Source: CALMBW01 sp963779645 (GTDB lineage Bacteria > Actinomycetota > CADDZG01 > WHSQ01). From it: 64,000 nt of DNA. How positions within the stretch are numbered: position 1 is the first letter of the stretch; each line of letters starts with the position of its first letter. Positions 1 through 8,537 of this stretch are shown here, piece after piece. The DNA lies in contig CAVZYX010000015.1 of the NCBI GenBank assembly GCA_963779645.1, forward strand, positions 62,001 to 126,000. The letters run 5' to 3'. A program made the position numbers and the translations under genes. The notes under the pieces were generated by a model. That model saw only the letters and a program-made list of their open reading frames with translations. It ran no database searches and was not told where the DNA came from.

Positions 1-1464
1 GTGTCGCGGCACCCCACGGGTGCGGTGACGGGGAAGGGATCGATCGGACCAGAGGCGGGATCCGAGACCGCGGTCTGCAGGGTTCCGTCCATGTCCAGTT
101 CGAGCGGCGTGCTGGCAGTCGTCAAACCTTCGAAGTTGGTCGCCAGGTAATTCGATGCACCTGTGTCTCCCGATTCAGGACACACCGTGTCGAATGACTC
201 GACCCCGGGTTGCGGCGTCGCACCCTTCCCCTTCAGATAATGGTCTAGCCACTGATTGATCAGATACGCCTGATAGACGATCACGTCGGCCGGGTTCTGC
301 GCGACCGGGTGGCCGAAGTCGTTAAGCAGAACCTTGATCGGATATTCGGGGTCTCCCGCGCGCAGCGAGTTGAACATCTGAAGAGACTGAACCGCCGGGA
401 AGATGTGGTCCGTCCACCCTTGAACCGAGACGATCGGGACGGTTCCTTCCGTCGGCATGTAGTAGGCCGAACGATTCCTTAGAAAGGAATCGAAGGCCGT
501 CGCGCTCAGTGCGTCGGTGTACGGCTCGCCCTCGAGCACCCGGTCGTACCACCCATCGATGTAGTCCGGAAGATCGCCCTGGACGTTCGCCGTTAGTTGC
601 AGCCCCAGGTAGAAGCGTTTGATGTAGGACTCTTTCAACACTCCTGGTTTCTCGGCGAGGCGCTCGGCGATCGTCGCCGGCGGCATGAGGTTCGCATGCG
701 GGATCCCGTTGGGGAGCAACGCGTCGAGGAGGTCGGTACCTCCGATCAGCGGAGCTGCAACCGCTAGCGCGTATCCTCTTACCTTTCGGCGAACGCCAAT
801 GTGAGTCGCGGGTAAGCATCCACGTCTGCGCACCGCCGTAGGAGATCCCGGTCACCCCGATGTTCTTACGATCTATCTGTACGCCTGTGCCGAGCGTTCC
901 GTCCACGAGGCGACCAACGAGGTGTTGGAAGTCCTTGATCTCGTAGCCCTTGTGGAACAACTGGATCTCACAAGCCGGGCTATCGGGATAATCAGGACCG
1001 GAGTCGGCCGCTTGCACGGTGTCATCGAGACACTCGTCTTCGTGGAAACCTCGAGCCGTGTAGTTGAGCACTGCGTACCCACGCGACGCGAACCATGCGT
1101 TGTTGTAGCGGTAGCCGCCACCCCCGCCTTCGATGGTGTCCTCTTCCGGATCGAACCCATCTTCATCCTCGAAGAGGACCTCATGAGAATCCTTCGAACC
1201 ACCGAGTCCGTGAAGCATCACGATCAGGGGGAAGGGGCCGTCGCCTCTCGCGGGAAGGGTGACATCCGTGTCCAGCTTGACGACGCCGTCGCGCGAGGGA
1301 ACGAGTCCCGTACACATCCGGAAGGTCTTGCCCTCGAGCTTGTGCTTCTGGCATTTCAAGGGGGCCTTGGCAACCACCGACGCAGCAGGCGACAGAGCCG
1401 CGACCAACAGGGCCGCGCCGAACAATGCCGTGGCGCGTTTCATGGCTCTTCGATTGCTCACCAC
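1..1464 (-). pseudogene. Secreted CocE/NonD-type alpha/beta hydrolase, frameshifted, C-terminus beyond window edge
   Basis: Reads leftwards from a GTG at 1464 or, more likely, the ATG at 1443 that opens a signal peptide (MKRATALFGAALLVAAL). The fold is that of X-Pro dipeptidyl-peptidase/CocE-like serine hydrolases: MLHGLGG near residue 85 and the nucleophile elbow GISYGG near residue 210. Near base 785 the frame breaks. After RSPKGK the expected continuation GYALAVAAPLIGG lies in the next frame, which then stays open without any stop down to base 1. Without correction the ORF drifts into an arginine-rich nonsense tail ending at 322. One inserted base explains this. The substrate is unknown; secretion is inferred from the signal peptide. 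I cannot tell a mutation from a sequencing error. Confidence 0.75.
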
Positions 1465-1527
1465 GACAGGCTAAGTGCAGTTGGGTTGTTATGGCGAGGG
1501 ACTGCGGAGATTGCTTAGCCGAAATAC

Positions 1528-1554
1528 AAAGAGCGGCCCTGTGGGCCGCCCTTT
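1528..1554 (-). terminator. Rho-independent terminator after the small secreted protein
   Basis: A perfect 7-bp stem (GCGGCCC at 1533-1539, GGGCCGC at 1543-1549, 3-nt loop) extends on the minus strand by a G-U pair and AAAG/CTTT to 12 pairs and is followed by a T-rich stretch. It sits between the ends of the secreted-protein gene and the start of the hydrolase gene, both leftward. The minus strand fits better because the extra pair is G-U there and A-C on the plus strand. Confidence 0.7.
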
Positions 1555-1575
1555 GGTTACAGATTGTCCAGATAT

Positions 1576-2097
1576 CTATTTCGGAAGCTTGACCCCGTCG
1601 CCGGCGGTGTAGTGATACGTCGCATCGGCGCCGCCGGCCATCATGCAGACGATGACCTTGGTCATGTCCGCAGGGACAACGCCGGCTTCGCCCACACTGT
1701 CGCGAGTGTTGAAGGAGACTGTGTAAGGAGCTCCTGCATTCGTCGGGTCGTTCGCGACATCGTCTGTCGTGCCGAACGCGGCATAGAAGTAGATGTCCAG
1801 GTCGACCGTTCCCTGCCCACCTGTGATCTCCATGACGAAGGGCTTGTTCCAGGTCCCGGGGTCAACGTCGAACTCGTGTCCGATGACTCCGTTCGCGGAA
1901 CCGTTAGAAACGATCGAGGCACGACGGTGCAGCCCCGCGTAACAACCGGTGTCATCGGTGTAAGGCGCGGGAAGTGGCACGGCTCCGTCGAGCTCTTGAA
2001 CAACTTTTGGTTTCTTTTTCTTGCCGGCGATCGCCGACTGTGGCACGAACGCGAGGGCGAGCATCGCGGCCAGTGCAAACACCATGAACTTCTTCAT
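1576..2097 (-). CDS. Small secreted protein, signal peptide + KKKKPK + PPC-like domain
   Basis: About 173 residues from the ATG at 2097, which has a purine-rich site (GGGGAAGG) at proper distance; a GTG 9 bp upstream is in frame but lies inside that site. A clear signal peptide (MKKFMVFALAAMLALAFVPQSAIA) is followed directly by the basic stretch GKKKKPK. The rest looks like a small beta-sandwich: the segments VDLDIYFY and ATYHYTAGDG resemble bacterial pre-peptidase C-terminal (PPC) domains. The same architecture recurs in the secreted proteins at 49.4-50.8 kb, so this is probably a distant member of that family. Function unknown; exported location is inferred. Confidence 0.75.
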   Translation of the reverse strand: MKKFMVFALAAMLALAFVPQSAIAGKKKKPKVVQELDGAVPLPAPYTDDTGCYAGLHRRASIVSNGSANGVIGHEFDVDPGTWNKPFVMEITGGQGTVDLDIYFYAAFGTTDDVANDPTNAGAPYTVSFNTRDSVGEAGVVPADMTKVIVCMMAGGADATYHYTAGDGVKLPK

Positions 2098-2164
2098 CGA
2101 AGTCACCTTCCCCAGAAATGGATACGTCTAGGGAAGATTCGGCGCTGGGAGGGCGGTTCCTCCC

Positions 2165-2740
2165 CTAGAGGACCACTCGCGGCAGGGGGCCAGTGTCGTC
2201 CCTACCGGATAGCGGGGTATCGAAACGGTCCTGGTCGCCACTGCCCCGGGAGCGGCCCCCGGACATCGCCTCACCGAGCTCTCTGTAAAGGTCTTTGACC
2301 CGAGCGATGTGGCGGATCTCGACCACACCGTGGTCGCCCACGTCACAGACGACGGTGCCGTACCGCTGGAGTCGGCCCGCGAAACTCCGTTCGAGGGTCA
2401 CCCCTTGGATCCGCGAGATCGGGATGGTCGTCACCTTACGAGCGAGAAGACCAGAGGTGACGATCAACCGGCGCTGAGTGACGATCGCGTGTTCGTTTCG
2501 CCAGCGGAGCACCTGGAGCAAGAAGCGGATGCCGATCAGCGCGACTAATCCCCCAGCGATCGTGTCCACGAGGTCGTTGGCTCGGCCGGGGTCGAAGCTG
2601 AAACCTGCGAGCGACCCAAGGAACGCCGCTACGGCGAACATCAAGCCGCTTCGGTACAGAGTGCTCGGATGCTTGCGCGAGAGGTAGAAGACCTCTTCGT
2701 CGTCGTACAGGAGTCTGTCTACTGCCCGTCCACTATGCAT
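2165..2740 (-). CDS. PH domain-containing membrane protein (bPH_2/DUF304)
   Basis: 191 residues. Two hydrophobic segments lie near residues 30-48 and 58-78, followed by a bacterial PH-like domain with the family signature NEHAIVTQRRLIVTSGLL and PISRIQGVTLERS. A glycine/arginine-rich tail follows. Such proteins are membrane-anchored and of unknown function. Its ATG overlaps the end of the upstream isomerase gene by 8 bp, so the two are probably cotranscribed. Confidence 0.8.
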   Translation of the reverse strand: MHSGRAVDRLLYDDEEVFYLSRKHPSTLYRSGLMFAVAAFLGSLAGFSFDPGRANDLVDTIAGGLVALIGIRFLLQVLRWRNEHAIVTQRRLIVTSGLLARKVTTIPISRIQGVTLERSFAGRLQRYGTVVCDVGDHGVVEIRHIARVKDLYRELGEAMSGGRSRGSGDQDRFDTPLSGRDDTGPLPRVVL

Positions 2741-3545
2741 CCGACCAGAGTTTCAACCAGAACATCCGCGACATCCTGAGGTACTCGCGCTCGCGCGAGA
2801 ACACCTCGAGTGTCACGGTCCCGTCATAGCCAAGATCCTTGAGAGCTCGCACGGCACCTCGCCAGTCGATCGTTCCCGCTCCCAAAGGAAGGTGTAGATC
2901 GTCGGAACCGCCCCGGTTGTCGGACAGGTGCACGTGTTCGAGTCGGTCACCGAACATCTCGATGAACGCCGCGCTGCGGTTGCTCTCGCCGAGGCCGAGG
3001 TTCAGGTTCGCGTGACCTACATCGAGGTGCAACCCGACTTCAGGATTGGCGTCGAGGATCGGAGCGAGATCCTCCGGACGCGCGAAAAGCCGGTCGAGGT
3101 TCTCGACCATCAAAGTGATTCCGAGCGCCGCCGCATCCTGGGCGAGTTCCCCGATCGCAACCGCGTTCATCTCTCGTACCTGGTCCTTGGAATGAAGGGG
3201 AACCCGCTGGTCGGGGTGGACATTCACCAGCGTGACCCCCGCATCGGCGAAGCACCGGAGACCCTTCTTATAGAGATCGCGCGACGCGGCCCTCAGTTCG
3301 GGGAACGGCGATGCGATCGGGAGGTGCCAGGCGGTATGTCCCACGAGGCCAAGGCCGAGATCACCGGCCAGGCGAGCTACCTCCTTGCCGTCCGGAAGCC
3401 ACGTGGCAGGAGGTTCCAGGGTGAGGTCACAGAAGTCGAAACCGTCTTCGGCGATCCGGTGCAATTCCTTTGCCACCGAACGTCCTGGGAAGTTCATCGC
3501 GCCTACGAGCATCCACCCATCGTAGTGGACCCTTTGGTACCCCAC
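2733..3545 (-). CDS. Sugar phosphate isomerase/epimerase (xylose isomerase-like TIM barrel)
   Basis: Up to 270 residues with the motifs of the AP-endonuclease-2/xylose-isomerase-like barrel: VENLDRLF, HLDVGHANLN, HVHLSDNRGG and VTLEVF carry the metal-binding Glu/His/Asp residues. The family includes sugar isomerases, epimerases and dehydratases, so the substrate cannot be named. The GTG at 3545 lies only 12 bp from the divergent nitroreductase ATG. The internal Met in MLVGAMNFPGRS (3512) or the next one (3497) is a more likely start and would leave room for promoters. Confidence 0.85.
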   Translation of the reverse strand: MGYQRVHYDGWMLVGAMNFPGRSVAKELHRIAEDGFDFCDLTLEPPATWLPDGKEVARLAGDLGLGLVGHTAWHLPIASPFPELRAASRDLYKKGLRCFADAGVTLVNVHPDQRVPLHSKDQVREMNAVAIGELAQDAAALGITLMVENLDRLFARPEDLAPILDANPEVGLHLDVGHANLNLGLGESNRSAAFIEMFGDRLEHVHLSDNRGGSDDLHLPLGAGTIDWRGAVRALKDLGYDGTVTLEVFSREREYLRMSRMFWLKLWSDA

Positions 3546-3557
3546 TATCCTGACGAG

Positions 3558-4112
3558 ATGGAGACCTATGAAGCGATCGTCACGCGACGCTCTGTGCCGA
3601 AAGTGAAGGCCGAGAGCCCCTCACGGGACAACATCTTGAAGATCCTCGAGGCAGGCGTCCGAGCGCCGACCCATCACCTCACTCAACCGTGGCGCTTCGT
3701 CGTCCTGACCGGTGATGCGCGGGCCGGCCTGGGAGAGGCATGGGCGGCAGGCGAGGAGGCGAACGGTCGAGATGCTGAGGCCGTTCGACACAAGCCACTG
3801 CGAGCGCCGGTGATCATCACCGTGATCGCGACGCCGAAGTCGCACCTCCCGAAAGTGATCGAACTTGAAGAGCACCACGCGGTGGGGGCTGCCATCCAGA
3901 ACATCTTGTTGGCTGCGCACGACCTCGGGTTGGGGGCGATGATCCGCACCGGGCGCGCGAGAGAGTACGCGGAGGTCGAGGAGTTCTTTGGAGTTGGCCT
4001 TGATGAATACATCGCAGGGATGATCTACGTTGGATACCCGGAAGCAGACGAACGTCCGATGACGCGTCGGACGCCCGCCTCGGAGTTGACTGAATGGAGG
4101 GGCTGGTCATGA
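3558..4112 (+). CDS. Nitroreductase family protein
   Basis: 184 residues from the ATG at 3558 (METYEAIVTRRSVPK). The open frame extends far upstream but overlaps the opposite gene and is not coding. Family marks are the FMN-binding RRS near the N-terminus, LEAGVRAPTHHLTQPWRFVVL split by short gaps, and the central AAIQNILLAAHDLGLGAMIRTG helix. Likely a soluble FMN-dependent NAD(P)H oxidoreductase of the short YdjA-like type; substrate unknown. Its stop overlaps the next ATG by 4 bp (ATGA), so it is translationally coupled to the HAD hydrolase. Confidence 0.88.
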   Translation: METYEAIVTRRSVPKVKAESPSRDNILKILEAGVRAPTHHLTQPWRFVVLTGDARAGLGEAWAAGEEANGRDAEAVRHKPLRAPVIITVIATPKSHLPKVIELEEHHAVGAAIQNILLAAHDLGLGAMIRTGRAREYAEVEEFFGVGLDEYIAGMIYVGYPEADERPMTRRTPASELTEWRGWS

Positions 4113-4933
4113 GTGCAACACCTCAGAGGGCAGCTTTCTTTGACCTCGACAAGACTTTGATCCCCGGCTCGAGCTTGTTCCTGATGGCCCGGGGGGCCTA
4201 CGAACGCGACATGTTCCGGGTCAAGGATCTTCTTCGCTTCGCGTGGGGCCAGGCGATGTTCCAGCTGCGAGGCGAGAAGGCCAGAAACATGGACATGTCG
4301 AGGGAATCCACGCTCGACTTCGTCACGGGCCGCAGCCAGTCAGAGCTTGTCGCGATGGGTCGCGAGATCGTGGAAGAACGGATCATCCCGCGCGTCTACG
4401 AAGACATCGTCAGGATCATCGAGGCCCACCAGCAGAGTGGCGACCTGACGTTCCTCGTTACCGCGGCCCCCATCGAGCTCGCACAGCAGGTCGCGCAGGA
4501 GCTGAAGATGACGGGAGCTATCGCTACCGAATCCGAGGTCGACGCAGCCGGTTACTACACGGGCCGGTTGGCAGGTGAAGTGATGCACGGGCCGGCCAAG
4601 GCGAAAGCCGTCGCGGAGGAGGCAGCAGAGCGCGGGATCGACCTTGCAGACTGTTCCGCGTACTCCGACTCGATCAACGACCTGCCGCTGCTCGAATCCG
4701 TCGGCGACCCTCATGCCGTCAACCCCGAGAACGAGCTCAAGCGGATAGCTCGTGTGCGTGGATGGCCGATCCACGAGCTCCGAACGCGAAGGCGCGCATT
4801 GTTGATAGGGATCCCCGCCGGTGTCGGTGGCGCGGCCGTATTCGGCGTGGGCCTAGCGATCGGGATGGCGATCCAGCGCCGGCGTCAGTCCTCTAACTCG
4901 CTGGGTGGCTTGCTGGTCAGGCTCCGCCGCTAA
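4109..4933 (+). CDS. HAD-IB family hydrolase (SerB-like) with C-terminal membrane segment
   Basis: 274 residues from the ATG at 4109, preceded by GGAGGGG in the end of the nitroreductase gene and overlapping its stop by 4 bp. HAD motifs are complete: FFDLDKTL (nucleophile and acid Asp), FLVTAAP, a lysine region GPAKAKAV, and YSDSINDLPLL. The subfamily IB layout suggests a small-molecule or lipid phosphomonoesterase. A hydrophobic helix near residues 228-250 followed by arginines suggests membrane anchoring at the C-terminus, as in several actinobacterial HAD-IB proteins. Confidence 0.88.
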   Translation: MSATPQRAAFFDLDKTLIPGSSLFLMARGAYERDMFRVKDLLRFAWGQAMFQLRGEKARNMDMSRESTLDFVTGRSQSELVAMGREIVEERIIPRVYEDIVRIIEAHQQSGDLTFLVTAAPIELAQQVAQELKMTGAIATESEVDAAGYYTGRLAGEVMHGPAKAKAVAEEAAERGIDLADCSAYSDSINDLPLLESVGDPHAVNPENELKRIARVRGWPIHELRTRRRALLIGIPAGVGGAAVFGVGLAIGMAIQRRRQSSNSLGGLLVRLRR

Positions 4934-4941
4934 CCCATCAA

Positions 4942-4988
4942 GTCTGATCTCAAAAATGGTGCCTCACGCGCAAGTTTTGAGAGCAGAC
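4942..4988. terminator. Imperfect inverted repeat between convergent genes
   Basis: GTCTG-at-CTCAAAA (4942-4955) pairs with TTTTGAG-ag-CAGAC (4975-4988) around a 19-nt loop. It fills the gap between the HAD gene ending at 4933 and the LLM gene ending at 4996 on the opposite strand. It probably acts as a bidirectional terminator or mRNA-end hairpin; the long loop makes it a weak example. Confidence 0.45.
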
Positions 4989-4995
4989 GTGATTT

Positions 4996-5916
4996 TCAGA
5001 GGAGCGGCTTCACCTCTTCGACGAAACGCTGCGCGGTCTCAGCTATCAGCGGAGCCGGACCGAACACGACCAGATCGAAATGCGTGATCCCGATCTCTTG
5101 AGCGCGCTTCAGTGAACCTGCGATCGCATCGGGAGGGCCGGTGAACGGCAGCTTCGGATTCGCCTCATCCGAGAACCACAACACCTGTTGGTAGCTGACG
5201 AGATAACCGTCGCGGGTGCGTCCGGCGTCCGAGAGGAAACCGTCGAGAACCTTGAGCCGCGCGTCGACCGCATCCAACCCCGAGCCTTGACCCTTGCCCG
5301 TAACCGCTGCCCATCCATCACCGAGTCGAGCTGCTCTCTTCAGGGCAGCATCGCTGTGTCCCCCGACGATGATCGGTATCGGCGCGGTGGGTGCAGGGAG
5401 GAATCCGGCTTCCACCCACGAGTAGAACTCCCCCTCGAAGCTGTTCGCCTCGCCGGACCAGATCGCTCGCAGAGCTTTGATGTACTCATCGAGTCGCGCG
5501 CCTCGACGTTCGAACCCAACACCGGCGGCTTCGAACTCCTCGACCATCCACCCTGCACCGACGCCAAGGATGATCCGGCCCGGCGCGAAGTTCTCGACCG
5601 TTGCAAGGATCTTGCCGAGCACGATGGGATTTCGGTAAGCGGGGATGAGCACTCCGGTAGCGAGCTTCAGCTTCTCGGTCGCGCCGGCGAGAACACCGTA
5701 GAGACCGACCGGGTCGAAGAAGGGGTCGTCTGCAGACATCGGATAAGCGCCGTCGCGCGTGTAGGGGTACTTCGATTCGAGGCCGGAAGGCGTGAATAAG
5801 TGGTCGAAGAACCAGACGGTGTCGAACCCCTGCTCCTCGGCCCCCCGTGCGACCTGCAGGATCCCATCCGCGTTGGCTCCGGACTGAGCCGAAGGAAGAT
5901 GCAGCCCGATATCCAT
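4996..5916 (-). CDS. LLM-class F420-dependent oxidoreductase
   Basis: 306 residues forming a luciferase-like TIM barrel. Characteristic segments: an N-terminal DIGLHLPSAQSG, VWFFDHL, a strand-4 region IPAYRNPIVLGKILATVENFAPGR with ILGVGAGW following, and IPIIVGGHSDAALKRAARLGDGW near residues 180-202. In actinobacteria this group uses reduced F420, less often FMN; the cofactor is inferred from family and taxon. Substrate unknown. It is monocistronic or the first gene of a unit ending at the IR at 4942. Confidence 0.88.
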   Translation of the reverse strand: MDIGLHLPSAQSGANADGILQVARGAEEQGFDTVWFFDHLFTPSGLESKYPYTRDGAYPMSADDPFFDPVGLYGVLAGATEKLKLATGVLIPAYRNPIVLGKILATVENFAPGRIILGVGAGWMVEEFEAAGVGFERRGARLDEYIKALRAIWSGEANSFEGEFYSWVEAGFLPAPTAPIPIIVGGHSDAALKRAARLGDGWAAVTGKGQGSGLDAVDARLKVLDGFLSDAGRTRDGYLVSYQQVLWFSDEANPKLPFTGPPDAIAGSLKRAQEIGITHFDLVVFGPAPLIAETAQRFVEEVKPLL

Positions 5917-5985
5917 GCCGCCGACACTACTTCCGAACTTTCGCCCAAAGGAAAGGGGGGGCCGTATGCCGGCTCGTGCTGATCC

Positions 5986-6621
5986 TTAGGGGGCTCGGAG
6001 GACCCCTGGATCGAGGGCGAACTCAAGACGGACGGTGTCGGCTTCGACCGTGAGGCTCTCGTATGTGATCCCCTCGATCAGCGCCGGGAGGTTTATCCGG
6101 TACTCCTGGGGCGCACGCTGAGACCGGATTACAGCTTCGGACCCTTCCAAGACCATCTCGCCCTCGACCGCGCCGGGGAGCCGCGGATCGCGGATCGTGA
6201 CCGTTCCGTCTTCGTTCAGGTTCACCCGGACGCTCGTGCCTTGTTGTCGCAGAGCGTTCCGCACACCTTCTTCGGTCAAGGATGCGCTCCCCTGTCCCCC
6301 GCCGGTCTGCACCGCGTCTTCGTTCCCCGACAGGAGCCCTCCCAGATCGAACTCGACGTCCCGGAGTTCGATATCAACCTCTTCAACCTCGAGGCCCTCC
6401 ACCCGGGTGTTGGCGACCGTGATCGAAACTGTCGGGAAGGTTCCTCCAAGTGCTTTGAAGATGAATGGCCATCCGCTAAGAGTGACGTCGGGCGTCGTTT
6501 TCAGTTTGAGACTCTTCTTGACCTGATCCTCGGCCCTCGTCTCCGTCACGGTTCGGAGGAAGAAGTCCCCTCCGATGAAGAGCCCGATGACAACGGCGAG
6601 CCCGATCAGAACCCGCGGCAA
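5986..6621 (-). CDS. LmeA family phospholipid-binding protein (DUF2993)
   Basis: 211 residues starting with a single hydrophobic anchor or signal (VLIGLAVVIGLFIGGDFFL), then a beta-rich DUF2993 domain: LSGWPFIFKALGG and VSITVANTRVEG are typical, with LEVEEVDIELRDV following. Mycobacterial LmeA is a periplasmic phospholipid-binding protein needed for mannan chain maintenance; a similar envelope role is inferred. The TTG start at 6621 has no clear ribosome site. An in-frame ATG-AAG 21 bp upstream is cut off by a TAG, so the true N-terminus is uncertain. It follows the nitrilase gene on the same strand after 24 bp. Confidence 0.85.
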   Translation of the reverse strand: MPRVLIGLAVVIGLFIGGDFFLRTVTETRAEDQVKKSLKLKTTPDVTLSGWPFIFKALGGTFPTVSITVANTRVEGLEVEEVDIELRDVEFDLGGLLSGNEDAVQTGGGQGSASLTEEGVRNALRQQGTSVRVNLNEDGTVTIRDPRLPGAVEGEMVLEGSEAVIRSQRAPQEYRINLPALIEGITYESLTVEADTVRLEFALDPGVLRAP

Positions 6622-6645
6622 CTAATCCGCCCCGCGCTTCATCGC

Positions 6646-7581
6646 CTAAAGATCCGAAACTCCGGATGAGTCAGCCTCGCTTGTCGTGGTGGAGTCGGCT
6701 CCGCCGATGCGGCTGTAGTGGCCTACTACGTCGAACCATCTCTTCGCATGGAGTCCGACCTTCAGGTCTATGTCGGCAGTGACCATGCCTTCCGCGTCGT
6801 AGAGGGGGCCGGCGATCACTGAGCCCCCGCGCGGTTCGATGATCGCCGCACCTCCGCGTCCGAATATCTCGTCGCCCGGAAGTTCAACAGGGAAGTCCTC
6901 GGGAAAATCGCTTCTCCGGATGAACTGCGGGACGCTGATCACGAACGCTCCGGACTCGATCGCGATGTGACGCATCGATGCCAACCAACCATCCGAGTCG
7001 TCGGCGGTTGGTGCAACCCAGATCTGAACCCCCTTGCTGTACAGCTCGTAACGCGCCAGAGGCATCCTGTTCTCCCAACAGATCAGGCCGCCGACCCGTC
7101 CGAGCGGGGTTTCGGTGACGTCTAGGTCGTTGCCTCCACCCGCACCGTGAAAAAGACGCTCGTGCATCGTCGGTACCAGCTTGCGGTGCTTCGACAACAC
7201 ACCGGTCGGTCCCAACAACAGCAACGAGTTGTAGAGCGAGCCGGGACGTTCGATCTCGCGCTCGTTGATCCCCACTGCGCAGTGGATGTCGCGTTCGGCG
7301 CACACAGCAACGAGCTTCTCAACCGCCGGTCCGGGGACCTCGATCGATGAAGCCCAGAGGCGCTCCCACATCTCATCGAATCCGCCGAACTTCGATGCTT
7401 GGTGACCCCACGCGCCACTCGGATAGATCGACACGAACGTCTCAGGGAAAACCGCGAGCTGCACGCCATCGTCGGCGGCCTCATGGAGGAGGCGAACCGC
7501 TTTGTCGATCGTGGCGTCGGCGTCGAGGATCACCGGCGTCGCCTGGACCGCTGCAACCTTGACTGTCTCGAAGGTGGGCAT
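6646..7581 (-). CDS. Nitrilase/carbon-nitrogen hydrolase
   Basis: 311 residues with the full catalytic set of the nitrilase superfamily: Glu in VFPETFVSIYP (~residue 47), Lys in LSKHRKLVPT (~130) and Cys in GGLICWENRMPLARY (~165). The sequence CWENRMPL and YPSGAWG fit branch-1 nitrilases that turn organic nitriles into acids and ammonia, rather than amidases or cyanide dihydratases, though these are close. Cytoplasmic enzyme. Divergent from the ArsR operon, whose operator lies 40-60 bp from its start. Confidence 0.87.
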   Translation of the reverse strand: MPTFETVKVAAVQATPVILDADATIDKAVRLLHEAADDGVQLAVFPETFVSIYPSGAWGHQASKFGGFDEMWERLWASSIEVPGPAVEKLVAVCAERDIHCAVGINEREIERPGSLYNSLLLLGPTGVLSKHRKLVPTMHERLFHGAGGGNDLDVTETPLGRVGGLICWENRMPLARYELYSKGVQIWVAPTADDSDGWLASMRHIAIESGAFVISVPQFIRRSDFPEDFPVELPGDEIFGRGGAAIIEPRGGSVIAGPLYDAEGMVTADIDLKVGLHAKRWFDVVGHYSRIGGADSTTTSEADSSGVSDL

Positions 7582-7613
7582 GCAGGAACGTTAGCTCGCA
7601 GACGATCTCTCGC

Positions 7614-7643
7614 TTGACATATTCCTATATAGGAATATATCCT
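7614..7643 (+). promoter_or_regulatory. Promoter with 20-bp palindromic operator, leaderless ArsR gene
   Basis: TTGACA (7614-7619) and TATCCT (7638-7643) form a promoter with an 18-bp spacer. Almost the whole spacer is a perfect palindrome, ATATTCCTATATAGGAATAT (7619-7638). A repressor dimer bound there would block RNA polymerase; autoregulation by the ArsR protein encoded immediately downstream is the obvious inference. The -10 box ends only 6 bp before the ATG at 7650 and there is no Shine-Dalgarno site, so transcription probably starts at the ATG and yields a leaderless mRNA. Confidence 0.8.
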
Positions 7644-7649
7644 ATCGCC

Positions 7650-8006
7650 ATGGCACGACAGGCAACCACCACGGACGCGTTCAACGCTGTCGCCGAACCT
7701 AGGCGGCGACAGATCCTCGACGTGCTGGCCGGTGGGGAACGTCGGGTCAACGACCTGGTCGCCCTTGTCGCCCTCCCCCAGCCTCAGGTGTCGAAACACC
7801 TGAAGGTCCTTCGAGAGGTAGGGCTGGTGGATGTCAGACAAGAGGGCCGCGAGCGTTTCTACGCACTCGACGGTCGGTCCCTTAAGCCGATCCATGACTG
7901 GGTGAAGAACTATGAGCGGATGTGGAGCGAACGCTTCGATGCGCTCGACGACGTCCTGTATGAGTTGAAAACAAAGGAGGAAGGAAGTGGAGACGGTGAC
8001 AACTAG
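7650..8006 (+). CDS. ArsR family winged-helix transcriptional regulator
   Basis: 118 residues from the ATG at 7650, chosen because it begins exactly where the promoter at 7614-7643 should initiate. The winged helix has the recognition-helix region LPQPQVSKHLKVLREVGLVDV, preceded by AEPRRRQILDVLAGGE. No clustered cysteines or histidines of metal-sensing ArsR proteins are present. This subtype is usually paired with AHSA1/SRPBCC proteins, as here: the next gene overlaps by 20 bp. Likely an autorepressor that binds the palindrome in its own promoter. Confidence 0.92.
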   Translation: MARQATTTDAFNAVAEPRRRQILDVLAGGERRVNDLVALVALPQPQVSKHLKVLREVGLVDVRQEGRERFYALDGRSLKPIHDWVKNYERMWSERFDALDDVLYELKTKEEGSGDGDN

Positions 8007-8484
8007 CGGCTCAGCGGTTCTCACATTCCCGAGTGACACGCAGATCGTGGTCACCAGGAAGTTCGCGGCCCCCAAGCACCTCGTTTTTCGGGCCGTTACC
8101 GAACCCGAACTCGTCAAGAAGTGGTGGAACGCGAAGCGCGGCGAAGTGACGACCTGCGAGATCGACCTGCGCGAAGGCGGCAAGTGGCGCTACGTCATGG
8201 AGACGCCCGAAGGTTTCGAGGTCGCCTTCCACGGCGAGTACCGGGAGATCGTTCCTAACGAGCGCGTCGTCACGACCGAAGCGTACGAAGGTGCACCGGA
8301 TCCCGACGACAACGCAACGTTGAACACGATGACCCTCGTCGAAGAAGCTGGAGTCACGACGATCACGGTCACGATCGATTGCCCGAACCAGTTCGTGCGC
8401 GACGCGATCGTCGAATCCGGCATGGAAGCAGGACTGCAAGACGCATACGACCTCCTAGAGGAAGTGGCTATCTCCCTCAACTAG
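7987..8484 (+). CDS. SRPBCC/AHSA1-like protein
   Basis: 165 residues from a GTG at 7987 with a strong ribosome site (AAAGGAGG) inside the end of the ArsR gene. The START/Bet v1-like fold shows VVTRKFAAPKHLVFRAVTEP, then KKWWNAKRG and the C-terminal long helix. These helix-grip proteins bind hydrophobic ligands; the paired ArsR regulator suggests the operon responds to a small molecule, which I cannot identify. Ends just before a strong terminator. Confidence 0.9.
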   Translation: METVTTSGSAVLTFPSDTQIVVTRKFAAPKHLVFRAVTEPELVKKWWNAKRGEVTTCEIDLREGGKWRYVMETPEGFEVAFHGEYREIVPNERVVTTEAYEGAPDPDDNATLNTMTLVEEAGVTTITVTIDCPNQFVRDAIVESGMEAGLQDAYDLLEEVAISLN

Positions 8485-8500
8485 TACGCAGTACCTATCA

Positions 8501-8532
8501 GAGAAGCCCTGGCCGATCGGCCAGGGCTTCTT
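8501..8532. terminator. Strong bidirectional terminator hairpin
   Basis: GAAGCCCTGGCC (8503-8514) and GGCCAGGGCTTC (8519-8530) form a perfect 12-bp stem around GATC, extended by A-T. It lies between the convergent AHSA1 gene (stop 8484) and the DUF1801 gene (stop 8538) and can serve both. Confidence 0.85.
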
Positions 8533-8537
8533 CGCGC

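Noticed and set aside
2928..3557. N-terminal extension of the nitroreductase
   Set aside because: The open frame runs antisense through the isomerase gene; family length and the ATG at 3558 fit the short form.
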